From Panax quinquefolius (Eukaryota; Streptophyta; Magnoliopsida; Apiales; Araliaceae), in the NCBI GenBank assembly GCA_020205615.1, contig CM035166.1, positions 85,454,862 through 85,518,861 on the forward strand: a DNA stretch of 64,000 nt. The letters are read 5' to 3'. The position numbers and the translations under genes are program-made. The notes beneath the pieces are model-generated. The model searched no databases. It was not told the DNA's origin and saw only the letters and a list, made by a program, of their open reading frames with translations. Below, piece after piece: positions 11,329 to 21,938 of the stretch; positions within the stretch are counted from its first letter, which is position 1; each line of letters begins with the position of its first letter.

Positions 11329-11422
11329 TTACTGTGATTTTGCCTTCTACAAACCCAAGAATAAACCTAACCTTGTTATCAAGTTTCAACAACTCTACTT
11401 CAAGATTGTCCAGTAGAACTTG
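11329..11422 (-). pseudogene. DNA topoisomerase II exon fragment
   Basis: The - strand exon opens after an acceptor-like GATGCAG and reads about 30 codons including DNKVRFILGFVEGKI followed by TVS. This matches my recollection of the plant topoisomerase II segment, where a leucine-rich helix is followed by NKVRFIL and a V-(D/E)-G motif. It ends at the MITE at 11322, and no other topoisomerase exon is visible nearby. It lies opposite in strand to the other host-gene fragments at 17888-22439. Identity rests on about 30 residues. Confidence 0.55.
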
Positions 11423-11634
11423 CTGCATCAAATAAATCAATATAACCAGAGTTAGTTCCTATCTCTTACAAAGAAGTAACACAGTAAGTTTAACTTGCTT
11501 AGTGATTATATAATTTGCTCAACTTGCTTGCCGTTTCTTATATAATTTTTTATTAATGCTAACCTCTAAAAACTGATCTATCAATTATGACTTGATATTC
11601 TTTACTATTCTGAATTCATATTTTTGTTTCTCAG
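11423..11634. other. Non-coding flank of the CACTA gene
   Basis: AT-rich and without open frames. It ends with an acceptor-like TTTCTCAG before the first recognisable exon of the transposon gene. Confidence 0.4.
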
Positions 11635-12094
11635 GTTGCTTTAATGGCTTCTAATAGAACAGATCTCGTGCTAACTGTTCCAATGGCCCGAAAATTAATG
11701 AAAATGAAGATAATGAGATCCATGCCGATGAACCACATGCAGAGGAGGAAAGTATTCATGAGAATGCTGAAGGTACCATGCATATATCTACACTTATACT
11801 TGCATTTTCATGAAGGTAATTGTTCTTCACTTGAATGACAACTTTTACACTCTTGTTTTCTTTTACATGGGTTTATTTGAGCAAATCTGTTCTCTATTTT
11901 GTAAGTGAAAGTGTGGATGGATTCTATACCTCAATACGCTCATGCCTTGATTATAATTTATGTTAAAAATGGTAGAATGTATATAAAGTGTAGCAAGAGT
12001 AATGGTTATCAAAGAAAATGAAGTTCATATGCTATGCTATGTAAACGGGGTCTATCATGGTGATTTAAGAAGATTGACCATGCTAGGCAGTAAC

Positions 12095-14072
12095 GGGTTA
12101 AATACATATTTCTCCACTCTACTCGACCTTGATTTATAAAATCGATCATAATTTGAATTTATTTACTAATCAATTCATCGAACTATAATTTTTTACAAAA
12201 TTGAAATTTCATTCAAAAGTGTTAAAAGTTAACGGAAAAATCTACGATAAGAACGCTACTTTAGAATATAAGACCACACGTGGATTTATTTTAATAATAA
12301 TAATAAAATAACTTTATTTTAAATTTTTTGATTTTCAAACTTGAATTCTCTCTTTTTTAAATAACAAATAATTTAATAAAAATTTAATTAATATATAATT
12401 TTTATAAATATATTTATATAAAATTAATGAATACATATTATTTTTTTAATTTTAAATATTTAAAATTAACTTTAAAGATACAAAATTATCTAATATAATT
12501 CATCATCTTCTCCACCACAAATCCACAAATCTGAATTCATCATCTTCTTCAAATCTGAAACTTATCAAAATATGAAAGCAATACTTTTGAAACTCATCAA
12601 ATCTGAAACTCATCCTCTTCACCACAAATATGAAAGCAGTACTTAATCTGAAACTCATCAAAATCAAAATCAAACCAAAGCTAACAACCCAAATTCGTTG
12701 GCCCTGTTTCATTATTCAACAAAGGTCGAGAGAGGTAACAAGAATTTCATTGATAAACGTGATTGCTTGAACACCATTGATGAACACGATTTCTTGAACA
12801 CGATTGCTTTGAGAAATGGATTTTAGAAGAAGGATTTGAAGAAAGTATCATAGGGAGAGGCCTTTTAATCAAATCTATTCAGATCCAGATCTGAACAACC
12901 CAGATCCAGATCTAAACTTTTGATACTTCCGATTTCTCCACCCGCATCTCTAATCTCGTCGTTAAATCAACTTTCCCAATTAAACTGGTCGGGCATGGAT
13001 GTGTGTATCATTTTTTCTTACATTGTCGTTGGAAAAAGGATCAGAAAACTCTACAAGTTGGCTTCTGATGGGATAGACTCGCCCCATGTATCAAGTTGGC
13101 TTCTTACCGTGTTATGTATGCTGCCTGCTTGTTCTCAGAGATTATTACATGGTTCCTTCATAGATGTAATATAGAGTTTATTTGGATTTGTGGTTCTGAT
13201 TATTAGATTAGGATTTCGGGCTCCTCTAATTAACATGATCCTCTGTTTTGAATTAGTTTACTTTAATTAATATATTTTATTTAACTACTTTAATTATTTG
13301 TTAATATATTTTTAATTACTTTACTTATTTGTTAATATATTTTTAATTAATTTAATTAGTTGTTAATATATTTAATATTTATTTAATGATTTCATAATAT
13401 AAATAATAATTATATTAGTTTTCAAAAATAAAAATAATAATTAATTTTCAAAATTTTAGTTATATTTTTGAAGTTTGAATTTATTTTATAAATTTTAATT
13501 TTAATTTGTGCTTATTATAAAATACTTATGAATAATGTTAAAGACATTACTCAAATTCAAAATTTACCCAAAATTTTCTTATTTTAATAATATATGTAAT
13601 AAATCTTAATACAATAACATGTCACACATTTATATGTTATATTACTAATTTTAGTTTTAATGAGTTATTTAAATTAAAAAGAAAACTATATAATTATATG
13701 TAATTTATATAATTTATTTAAAATTATACAAATATTAATGATTAAAATAAAATTTTAAAATTATTTTTATTGTACTTTTATTTTGAATGCATTATTTTAT
13801 TTTTTTTATTTGATTTTAGATTAATTTATCATTAAATGTATACAAGTTTCCATCTAGGCATGCCAAAAAAGAAAAATATTTGACATGTAGGATTTCTCTC
13901 TTACGTATAACTCGTGTAATTTTTAAAAGTCAAAAGTCAAACAATTTAACTAGAATTTAGAATCGTTCAGTAAAATAATTTTAGTTTAGTGAGTCGAATG
14001 AAAAAAAAATTCAGTTCAATGATTCATTTGTAAATCGAGGTCGAGTAGAGTGGGATAAAGTGTATTTAACCC
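12095..14072. mobile_element. Mutator-like element (MULE), non-autonomous
   Basis: Inverted ends of about 45 bp, starting GGGTTAAATACA and sharing CCACTCTACTCGACCT, flank 1978 bp. The ten-base word AGGCAGTAAC is duplicated exactly at both sides (12085-12094 and 14073-14082), within the 8-11 bp range of Mutator-type elements. The element sits in an intron-like region of the CACTA gene. It is very AT-rich (12240-12480, 13260-13830). A more GC-balanced core (12500-13190) holds repeats of ATCTGAAACTCATC and an 84-codon open stretch (12920-13174) I do not recognise, so a captured sequence is possible. No MURA transposase motif is seen. Confidence 0.85.
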
Positions 14073-14082
14073 AGGCAGTAAC

Positions 14083-14250
14083 AACCTTATGTTGGGCCAA
14101 GATTTGCTTGCTAGAAATGATTCCAAGGTATAGATTTCAAAAGTAAGATGTCATGTACTATTTGCTATGTGTAAAGTGGGTTTAAAGAGTGTCATCTTAT
14201 TTGCTGTGTGTAAATTGTTTTCATGTCATTTAACATTTTTAGGCTATACC
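14083..14250. other. Intron-like sequence between the MULE and the coiled-coil exon
   Basis: Continuous with the sequence left of the MULE once that insertion and one TSD copy are removed. No open frame. Confidence 0.4.
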
Positions 14251-14366
14251 CGAATGGCTCAAAATAGATCACACCTTGACAGTCTTTAACAAGCCATTTT
14301 AGCTAACATTCAAGCTCTCAAAACAAGGACTGATACAGAAATACAGATCTTATAAAGCAAGCTATC

Positions 14367-15202
14367 GAATTGCTACATGTTGGATTTTACTGTTTTTCGA
14401 GTCATTTCTGCAAAGTGAAGACAATTTTGGATTAGTGTTATGAAGTAACATCAAATTTGTGAAAGTAAGAATATGAAAATATGTTTCTTTTCTTCTCAAA
14501 ACCTTTGATTATTTATTTTATACTTTTTTGCCTATTTGCTTGGCTATTATGGGGATGGAATGAAGAAGAAATATAACAAAGGAGTGTCTAGAGAGAAAAT
14601 AGAGAGGTAATGTAAAGGGGGTGGGGGTGGGGGGGAGAACATGGAAGAAAAATATTTCCAGACTGTCCAACTAAACAGGTTTTATTGGATGATAGAAAGA
14701 TGGATGCGAAGATGTAGGTCTTCATATTAAGAAATGTGTCCTGGTGTTCATCAGTTCATGCATATTCATACTCAGTCAGATGTACTCCTATTTTTCTTAC
14801 CCATCTTCCTTATTTGGCACTCTTGTGGATGTGGTGTTATAGATGGGAATTCAGTAAGCTGAGTGGGTAATGGGAATATAGAAGCTTGTAAAGTGGAATT
14901 TTCTGATGTATTTAGGTAGGTGATACTTAATACAGAATAATAAATTTTGTGATAGGCAGCTTGAATACTTACCTGGTCAAATATAGTTGTTGGGATAGCA
15001 AGAGATGCAACAGCGTTAGGGAAGTCAACTATTCCTGAAATCCTTCCTTCACAAGGGCAACATGACAGTAAAAGATAGATCTGATAGCCACCGTCATATT
15101 TCTCAAGTCAGTAACTAATCTGTCTCCCATGAGCTGTTCTCCCACTTGTTCTTAACATCTGCCATAATTCGAAAAACAGTAAAATCCAACAGGTAGCAAT
15201 TC
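14367..15202. repeat. 34 bp inverted repeat pair bounding about 0.84 kb
   Basis: The arm at 14367-14400 and the arm at 15169-15202 are inverted and match at 33 of 34 positions (core TTGGATTTTACTGTTTTTCGA minus its last base is shared). The enclosed 770 bp is non-coding and has a G-rich run near 14618-14635. The arms could be the ends of a small DNA transposon, but I find no flanking duplication. The left arm overlaps the end of a coiled-coil exon remnant, so an inverted duplication is the alternative. Confidence 0.6.
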
Positions 15203-15234
15203 ACATATATGAAACTGGACGCTCCATTAATTTA

Positions 15235-15395
15235 TTCCAGTTCATATATTTCAGTTACATATATCAGTTCATGTTATATTTCAGTTCATATATCAGTTCA
15301 TGTTATATATCAGTTACATATTTCAGTTCATGTTATATTTCAGTTCAATTTATTACATTTATTGAACTTCATGTTATATTTCAGTTCATATATCT
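15235..15395 (+). repeat. Minisatellite of CAGTTCATGTTATATTT units
   Basis: About nine imperfect units of CAGTT(C/A)ATATA and CAGTTCATGTTATATTT occur directly before a Transposase_24 exon, in a probable intron. Confidence 0.75.
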
Positions 15396-16532
15396 TGATT
15401 CTTCCTCTCTTTTAGGTTCTCGACCTAAAAGGAAGCGTGGACCAACGATGGGAGCTAAAGTTATGGTCAAATATCGATGCACCCAAGAAAGTAATTTATG
15501 ATGCAAATGGTCAACCTGTTGGGGGAGAGGCCAATAAGTTAACAACCTTTCTCGGGTGTCTTGCTCGCAATGGAGAATTTTTTCCAATAAGTACTCCAAC
15601 ATGGTCCAATATGACAGAAGCTAACATGACAAGGGCTTGGGATGAAATTCAGGTTATTAATCATAGCATTTTATAGAATTTGACATTAAGCACTTTGAAG
15701 GTAATTTAATATGTGTAAATTTGTTTGTTGTAGAAACGATTTACCACAGATCACCCCAATGCTAAAAGAAAAATGATGGCTATCATGAACAATAGGTGGA
15801 GAGATTGGAAGTCTAACTTAAAGAGTAATAATTTTGTGCCTGGTGACCGTGTCAAATCTATAGCGAATACTATCAACAATAATCGAGTAAATCCTAATCA
15901 ATGTGTTGCGTTGGTTGATTATTGGCTAACTGATGATGCACAGGTTGTGTTTATTCTAATTTTATGTATTATCAATTCTTACTTATTGTTATGTATTATT
16001 ATTAATTTATAAATACATGCAATGCAGGATATAGCAACAAAAAATTGTGAAAATCGAAAAAAATTGTTGGTAGGTCATACGTTGGGCACTAAATCAATTC
16101 CAAAAAAGAAGCATGAATTGGTAATATCTGATGATAATTCAATGATTTTTGTCGTTAATCATGTATTAGACTTCTATGAATAGAGTATTTCTTGAATTAT
16201 GTACTATTTTTTGTTTTATTTGTAGTACCAAATAAATAAAAAAGAGATTGATCGAGCGGATATGTATATACAGTCCCACACTCGAAGTGATAACTCAATT
16301 TTACCGGGAGCATCCTCGAATGTGGTACGTATTTATCAATCCTCAAACAATGGGGTTTTTTTAACTCTTTATTCTATATTATCCTGTTGTTGTTGTTGTT
16401 GTTCCATGTGTGTATATTCTCTTGAGCTTCGATTGAAAATAAGAAAGGATGATAAGAGATGAAAAAGTGCGAACTGGGTCACAATACATGAAAAGATATT
16501 CTAGAGATAGATTGTCCAATCCAATGCATGTA

Positions 16533-16535
<3 letters not shown>

Positions 16536-16571
<36 letters not shown>
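16536..16571. repeat. (AT)n microsatellite
   Basis: An uninterrupted AT dinucleotide run in an intron of the CACTA gene. Confidence 0.95.
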
Positions 16572-16574
<3 letters not shown>

Positions 16575-17168
16575 AGTTTGATTCATTGCTCCTGACATGA
16601 CAAGAGTAGAACTTTAGTGACATTGCTACTCTTCTTTAAGTTATGTTGAACTGCCTTGTATATGAAAGTTATGTATATTTTGCCTTGTATATTTTCACAG
16701 GAAAAAATTATTGAGTTAAAGATGACTCAGGAATCGACTGGTGAAAGCAGTACAGGACGGAATGATATACTTGCACAAGTGCTTGGACCGGAGCGACATA
16801 GTAGACTACGACAAGGTGGAGTTGGTGCCACAACTACAAACACTTGGGGGTCTCGCGACACAAATAATGAGATACAACGTGAGAATCAAGAATTAAAAGC
16901 TGAGTTGAAAAAGGTGCGGGAAAAAGGAGACGATACTGCAAGGAAAGTGGATGAAATATTATCAATAATGACATAATTTATGAAGAAATTGTCAATTCCA
17001 AATGTTCATTCCAACAATCAGGTGTCGCTCTCTCACTCCACTTATACTTAAAATTATTGCTCTATCACTTTGTTTGTATGGATTAACAAGTTTACTTGAT
17101 AATTAATTTGTAGGATCAAGGAGATAATGGTGATATTAGTGGATCAAATAATCCTATAGAGGACATGT

Positions 17169-17484
17169 GACATGTCTCGTGCTGCTAGAGATATGTTAGA
17201 TCGATGCAACACTATTTTGGATGAAAATATGTTAGATGTGCTATTGACAATATGTTAAATGTGTTATTGGTTATGTACTGTTTTGACAGTATTTTGGATG
17301 GTTATGTATATTTAGATGATATTATACATTAATTTGTAATTTTGAATACTAGACTTTATTTGTTTTGTTCTTTTAGTTTTACATGTTATATTCAGATTGG
17401 ATGGTATGGTTTGAATGTAATTATACTTGTTAACAGGTAAAATAAATAAGAAATATTGTGCAATAACATCAATTATTTTTAAAA
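17169..17484. other. 3' flank of the CACTA gene
   Basis: After the last probable exon there is AT-rich non-coding sequence with the word ATGTTAGAT/ATGTTAAAT repeated near 17190-17260. Nothing else is recognisable. Confidence 0.4.
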
Positions 17485-17858
17485 ATCTGGAACACATATA
17501 CCGACGGTCGGGACAGTCGCTATAGGCAATCAATAAGCCAAAACATCTATACCGACGGTCACCACCGTCGCCGTAGATCCAAACCTTTCGCGCCAAAAGC
17601 ATATATTGCGACGGTCGCGATGGTCGCTAATGCTATTGCCTGACTGTCGGTAAATAATTTCATGCGCGTTTTTGGGATGTTTTTTTTGGCGGTGATTCAT
17701 TTGTCATTATAGAAAAAAGATCGTCGCATTATAGGTTTCAAATGACCATTATATATGGCGGCAGATCCCAACCGTCGCTATATCTTATAATGATTGACAG
17801 TCGTTTCATCTATAGCGATGGTCGGCGACCGTCGCTATAGGTTGATTTTCTAGTAGTG
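17485..17858 (+). mobile_element. CACTA-1 right terminus with subterminal repeats
   Basis: The sequence ends TTTTCTAGTAGTG at 17858, the reverse complement of CACTACTAGAAAA, a standard CACTA terminus. The preceding 370 bp contain at least six direct and inverted copies of CGACGGTCG/CGACCGTCGCTATAG. Such clusters are the sites where En/Spm accessory proteins bind. The Transposase_24 gene lies just inside. TTT follows as a candidate 3 bp target site. The left terminus was not found in this window. Confidence 0.8.
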
Positions 17859-18069
17859 TTTAGACCTGTTATTGTTTTATAGCGAGAATGGCGAGTTCTT
17901 ATTCAGCTCTTGTTAGTGCTGTTCAGGTAATTGGATTTTATGATTCAATTGGGAAATTAATCCAAAGATAGAATTTTTATATATATACTTGTTTGATATT
18001 CAGGTGGGTTCCTTCTTTGTTCGACAATACTACCGGAGTTCTTCAACAAAGAATTCGATTGTGCCCATC

Positions 18070-18744
18070 GAATGGGCGGACCTAAAGTTAGGGGGGGCAC
18101 ACGCTTTCACCTCGGATTTTCACCTCTTCATATTATATATATACTACAATTATTAATATATTCACAAATTTTAGAGCATGGTGAAACAAAATAAGTAGAG
18201 TATTACAGTTATATTAGTACACTACTATTATGTTATTGAAAAAAATAATATACTACTATATATTGTTAAAAGAAAATACTACTATAAGAACTTAAGTATT
18301 TTATTGTCTTGATCAATTTATTTTTCCTGAATACCAAGAAGGTAAAAAACAGAGGAGTTACAGTTACTACAAATTATGAAATATTTCGTTTAGAGTTTCT
18401 ATAATTTACTCGAATTTTTTACACAAAAAAATAGTGCCTAGTAAATATTCCAATATTATGTAGACAAGTGTCATTTCATTAGTAGTAGTAGTAGTATGAA
18501 ATTCGAGATCAACATCATTATATTTATTTTCTCCTAATAATGTTGTCGGCTGTTGTTGAACAATCCACCAGTCATTTAATCAAATTTAAACATTTTAAAG
18601 TATATTAAAATATTTATCTATCATATTAACAAGATAGTATCATATTCTTTTTTTCAGTAACATAATAGTAGTGTACTAATATAATTGTAGTACTCTACTT
18701 ATTTTGTTCCACTAAGCCTTAAAATTTGTGAATATATTAATAAC

Positions 18745-18795
<51 letters not shown>

Positions 18796-19031
18796 GAGGC
18801 AGAGGAATTGGAAGAAGACACGTAAATGTTATTGAAATATGATATTTTTGTAACTATTAAAAATGAGACTATCATGCAACAATTTCAAGCAATAAAATCT
18901 CGAAAAATATTATTGTAAACAATATTCGAGGATTATTTAGTTTTGTGATTTATTTTATTAAATTAATTTTTATTTTTAATAAATTTTATTTTTGAATTTG
19001 ACCCACTGAACTTTCAAGCTGGATCCGCCCC
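18070..19031. mobile_element. hAT-like non-autonomous insertion in the NTF2 exon
   Basis: TGCCCATC occurs immediately left (18062-18069) and right (19032-19039) of a 0.96 kb insertion that splits exon 2 of the G3BP-like fragment. An 8 bp duplication fits hAT elements. The ends are inverted and imperfect: GGGCGGACC on the left, and GGATCCGCCCC on the right, which reads GGGGCGGATCC on the other strand. No transposase is encoded. The interior holds a long inverted repeat. Confidence 0.75.
18124..18791. repeat. Long imperfect inverted repeat with (AT)n arm
   Basis: The left arm (about 18124-18240) and the right arm (about 18650-18760, extended by an AT run to 18791) are complementary over roughly 110 bp, sharing ATTAGTACACTACTATTATGT and AAGTAGAGTA words in inverted order. 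Both arms end outward at CTCTTCAT/ATGAAGAG. A transcript would fold into a long hairpin. It is probably a foldback-type core of the surrounding insertion or a second nested MITE. Confidence 0.75.
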
Positions 19032-19879
19032 TGCCCATCAGTTTTATACTGATGCCAACACTATGATTCGAGTTGATGGGGAATTAAGTGACACGGCTTC
19101 GGCATTATTGGTAATCAATCTATGCTTTTTCTTTAGTTAATTCAGATTTTTCTCAGATGTTTCTGTTTTTCCTTTTCCCCTCGTATATAATCAACTTGGT
19201 TTTGGTCTTTCCGTTTTAGTAATTTGGGTGATGCATGGTTATCTAGGAGATCATTTGCTAGATTTACTATAGTTATTACTTGGCTGGTTGAATTGGAATT
19301 TTATCGTCTTTTGCGTGGTTAATTTTTAAAAGTCCTGTACTGATAGATGTTCAATATTTTTATCAATACAGGCAATTCGATATTGTTTTTAATGTGTTTT
19401 CATGAGCACGATAATATAAATGAAATTGATGGATCCACAATTTACTGAGAGTATTTCATGTGCCAATGATGTGAATTCTTTCAGTAGTTGATTGTGCTAG
19501 TAAACTCTTGGCAGCTTCATTTCAAACTATACTTGCAATAGAGCAAATGGAGTGTGTGCATTGTTCTTGGCATTTTCAATCCTGTTTTTATTTGGCCATT
19601 ATACTTGCGTGATCCAAATAGTGAGTAGATATTTTTTCTTCTTTTGTTATTTCTTTGCAGCAAATTCATACACTTAACATGTCACTAAACTTTTCTGGAA
19701 TTGAGATCGAGACGATAAATTCTCTTGAATCTTGGAGTGGAGGTGTTCTTGTTGTTGTTTCTGGTTCTGTCAAATCCAAGGAATTTAGTGGCTGGAGGAA
19801 GTTTATGCAGACCTTTCTCCTTGCTCCCCAAAAGACGGGTTACTTTGTTTTAAATGATATTTTTCACTTTCCAAGTGAG

Positions 19880-20065
19880 GAGGTCATTCACCAGCATCCG
19901 GCACCCATGTTATCGGAAAACAGAACTGATTACCAGCAGCAAACACCCATATTTTCGGATAACAGAGTTGATTACCAGCATCCAGGATCAACATTACAGG
20001 AGGACAGAATTGATTACCAGCATCCAACATCGGCATATTTGGAAAACAGAGTTGATTCCCAGCTA
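19880..20065 (+). repeat. 48 bp in-frame tandem repeat in the G3BP linker
   Basis: About four units encode a 14-16 residue motif of the type L-(S/E)-(E/D)-(N/D)-R-(T/V/I)-D-(Y/S)-Q. Clear copies are LSENRTDYQQ, FSDNRVDYQHP, LQEDRIDYQHP and LENRVDSQL. As I recall plant G3BP-like proteins, the equivalent linker has a single copy (ending VDTQLN). Confidence 0.75.
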
Positions 20066-20505
20066 AATAATTCTAGTCCTCTTTCAGAGTCTCCAGGTAT
20101 TGTGGCATTGTTTTAGTTATGAAGATTGGAATAATTTTCTAGTCAAGGATGAATGTGAAAATTTGTGCAATAATCTATGCATGGTTCTTCTCTTGGGATT
20201 ATTTCATTTGGTAATGGTTGAATTGTAAAACCAGTGTGCATATACTACGAAATATTAGCTCTTAATTTATATCATGAAAAGTTTGCTTTCAAACTCTTTG
20301 AGATAGGATGCTGCTTAAATATCTGTGTATCAACATGATTTTTATTGTAGATGTGCCCGACTATGAGGTGGAGGTTAGCGAGCACTTTAATTCAGTGCAT
20401 ATAGAAGGAGATGAGCCAGCTGATGAGTACAGTCTCCATGATCAGCAACAGCAGGAGGAGCCAGCTGAACTTGATTTTCTATGGCCTTGCAGGTTAAAGA
20501 ATTAG

Positions 20506-20700
20506 CAGAACTGCTGCTGCTTCTGTTGCAAAAGTCTAATGACTTTGACCGGGGGGGATGGTTTGATACCTATTGATTTTCTGATATCATTGACTGATGT
20601 TTCCAGTTCTTCAAAGATACACAAGATAACAGATAGCAGTGCTCAGAGGGTCAAAGATTACGTTTAGCAGCTTCTACAATAATGTCTCTACTTTATGCAG
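20506..20700 (+). other. Junction between the G3BP-like and exportin fragments
   Basis: It begins as a continuation of the G3BP-like exon after the stop, with CTGCTGCTGCTTCTG, then has a G run near 20550. It ends in an acceptor-like TTTATGCAG. The breakpoint between the two source genes is somewhere here. Confidence 0.4.
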
Positions 20701-20808
20701 TGTCATATTCGAGTTCTTGAATCAACACAAGTAAATATCTCTGCGTTGCTATTGGGACTGGAATATCTCATTGACATTTCATATGTGGATGATACTGAAG
20801 TTTTTAAG
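20701..20808 (+). pseudogene. Exportin 1 (XPO1/CRM1) exon fragment
   Basis: A 108 bp open exon bounded by TGCAG and AG|GTATGG reads 36 codons including LESTQVNISALLLGLEYLI and SYVDDTEVFK. This is a conserved segment of the HEAT-repeat nuclear export receptor exportin 1. Frame and splice sites are intact, but no neighbouring exportin exon is seen, so it is an isolated captured exon. The full protein has over 1000 residues. Confidence 0.75.
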
Positions 20809-21068
20809 GTATGGTCAATGTCCGTTTTGCTAGACCTTTTCACTTACGAATGTTACTATATGCATTTCTATTCTACCTCCCCTTCTCTGTGTTTTCTCTT
20901 TTTCTTTTAAAGATAATAGCATTTGAGCTGTCTTGTTTGCAAGGTGTTTATTGTACCTTGATTGAGATGACTGAGTTTACTAATTGTACCTGGACAAGAA
21001 GCATGAATGCAATATCCATTTGCATTGCTAAATGAGCTAATTACCATTAAATTTAACTCTATTTGAAG
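20809..21068 (+). other. Intronic flank between exportin and RecA fragments
   Basis: T-rich, no motif. It probably contains exportin intron sequence on the left and RecA intron sequence on the right, since the RecA exon begins after CTATTTGAAG. Confidence 0.4.
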
Positions 21069-21296
21069 GAAAAAAGAAATCTAAGTCAGATGGAAGTGAT
21101 TTAGGAGAAGAGAATATGTCCAAGAAAGATCTGGCCCTAAAGCAAGCACTGGAGCAGATTACTACTGCATTTGGGAAGGGGTCTATCATGTGGCTTGGTC
21201 GTTCTGTCTCTCCTAAGGAAGTTCCAGTGGTTTCTACAGGATCTTTCGCTTTAGATATAGCACTGGGAATTGGTGGACTTCCAAAGATATCTTGCA
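21069..21296 (+). pseudogene. Organellar RecA exon fragment
   Basis: The exon reads about 75 codons with [28 protein letters not shown] and then [18 protein letters not shown]. This is the N-terminal part of bacterial-type RecA as found in plant mitochondrial RecA homologues (strand exchange in organelle DNA repair). It stops exactly before the Walker A region (normally GRVVEIYGPE..GKTT), where the sequence changes to ATATCTTGC without a GT donor. That marks a breakpoint rather than an exon end. ATPase function is impossible. Confidence 0.85.
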
Positions 21297-21938
21297 TATT
21301 TGGAGCCATATGATTGGTCTGTTTCCTGCTTAAAGTCTCTTCTAACAAATATTGGGGCAAAAGTTTCTCAATGACTTTCTTATGTCATTTTTCTACTTGA
21401 GGCATATTCTGTTTATTTTTTCCCCTTGAAAGTAACAAGTATTTGGATATAGCTCGATTGCCATTGGTGATATATCTTTTTCACTGATTTCTTGTGAAGG
21501 GCTCATATATTACTTTCACACAATGCACATGTCTCTTTTATTTCCTTTGGATAGCAATTACATTCTGTTTCAAAACAATCTCTAGCTCAGTTTGTGCAAA
21601 TGGTGGACCTTAGTTAAATAAGAATCTAAATTTATTTTTGTACTTGAGGCATCAATTAGAATGTAAGAAGAACGGATACTTCTAAGACCATGAGGTGTTT
21701 TTATCAAATACCAATACTCCTGGATTCTCGTGGATACTTCGCTCAACAATTTTGGATGTGTTCGTAATTTGAAAGTGTAATTGTTCATTAGGACATATAT
21801 GAATGCTTCTTGGCATCCAATGAGCAAAGATCAGCTGATTTTCTTACAAAATTTTGTACAGCTGTGCTTGTAAGAGATATTGTTACTACTGCATGCATAT
21901 AAAATATTGGTCTCATTTTATATGACTGGGTTATTCAG
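21297..21938 (+). other. Unassigned sequence between RecA and UPF1 fragments
   Basis: A + strand stretch near 21790-21860 reads ASWHPMSKDQLIFLQNF and ends TTTTGTACAG, so it may hold another captured exon, but I cannot name the source. The rest is T-rich intron-like sequence. Confidence 0.3.

Larger units (their letters stand above)
11635..17168 (+). pseudogene. CACTA-associated transposon gene, plant Transposase_24 (Ptta/En/Spm) family
   Basis: Exons separated by GT-AG introns read a Transposase_24 protein, the En/Spm accessory protein thought to bind transposon ends. A probable acidic exon lies at 11635-11772 (two stops near its start). A coiled-coil exon remnant lies near 14255-14380 (ILANIQALKTRTDTEIQIL, two stops). 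The core exons are 15417-15652, 15734-15943, 16028-16120, 16226-16324 and 16701-16976. Key motifs are RPKRKRGPT, NGQPVGG, FTTDHPNAKRKMM, NNRWRDWKS and the family signature VLGPERHSRLRQGGVG. A C-terminal heptad region follows. Between RGPTMGAK and LWSNIDAPKK the frame shifts near 15465, so this copy looks inactive. A last exon near 17115-17168 may follow. No DDE transposase (Transposase_21) is visible. Confidence 0.75.
17888..20505 (+). pseudogene. G3BP-like NTF2-domain gene fragment
   Basis: Exons follow the plant G3BP-like protein (NTF2 dimerisation domain then RRM; stress-granule RNA-binding). Exon 1 is 17888-17926 (MASSYSALVSAVQ). Exon 2 starts at 18004 (VGSFFVRQYY) and resumes at 19040 to 19110 (YTDANTMIRVDGELSD) after a transposon insertion. 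Exon 3 is 19661-20096 (INSLESWSGGVLVVVSGSV, then TGYFVLNDIFHF, the end of the NTF2 fold). Exon 4 starts at 20351 (VNSVHIEGD-like motif). Exon 2 has two frame changes (after YYR and before the phenylalanine of the HQFY region) besides the insertion. The RRM and glycine-rich C-terminus are missing. The linker carries an amplified 48 bp repeat. It is a truncated, non-functional copy. Confidence 0.85.

Noticed and set aside
18223..18236. CACTACTATTATG as the left end of a CACTA element
   Set aside because: It is part of the inverted-repeat arm mirrored at 18660-18675, with no CACTA subterminal repeats beside it.
21069..21296. A bacterial RecA gene, suggesting contamination or transfer
   Set aside because: It has plant organellar RecA wording, introns around it and neighbouring plant gene fragments; it is a captured nuclear exon.
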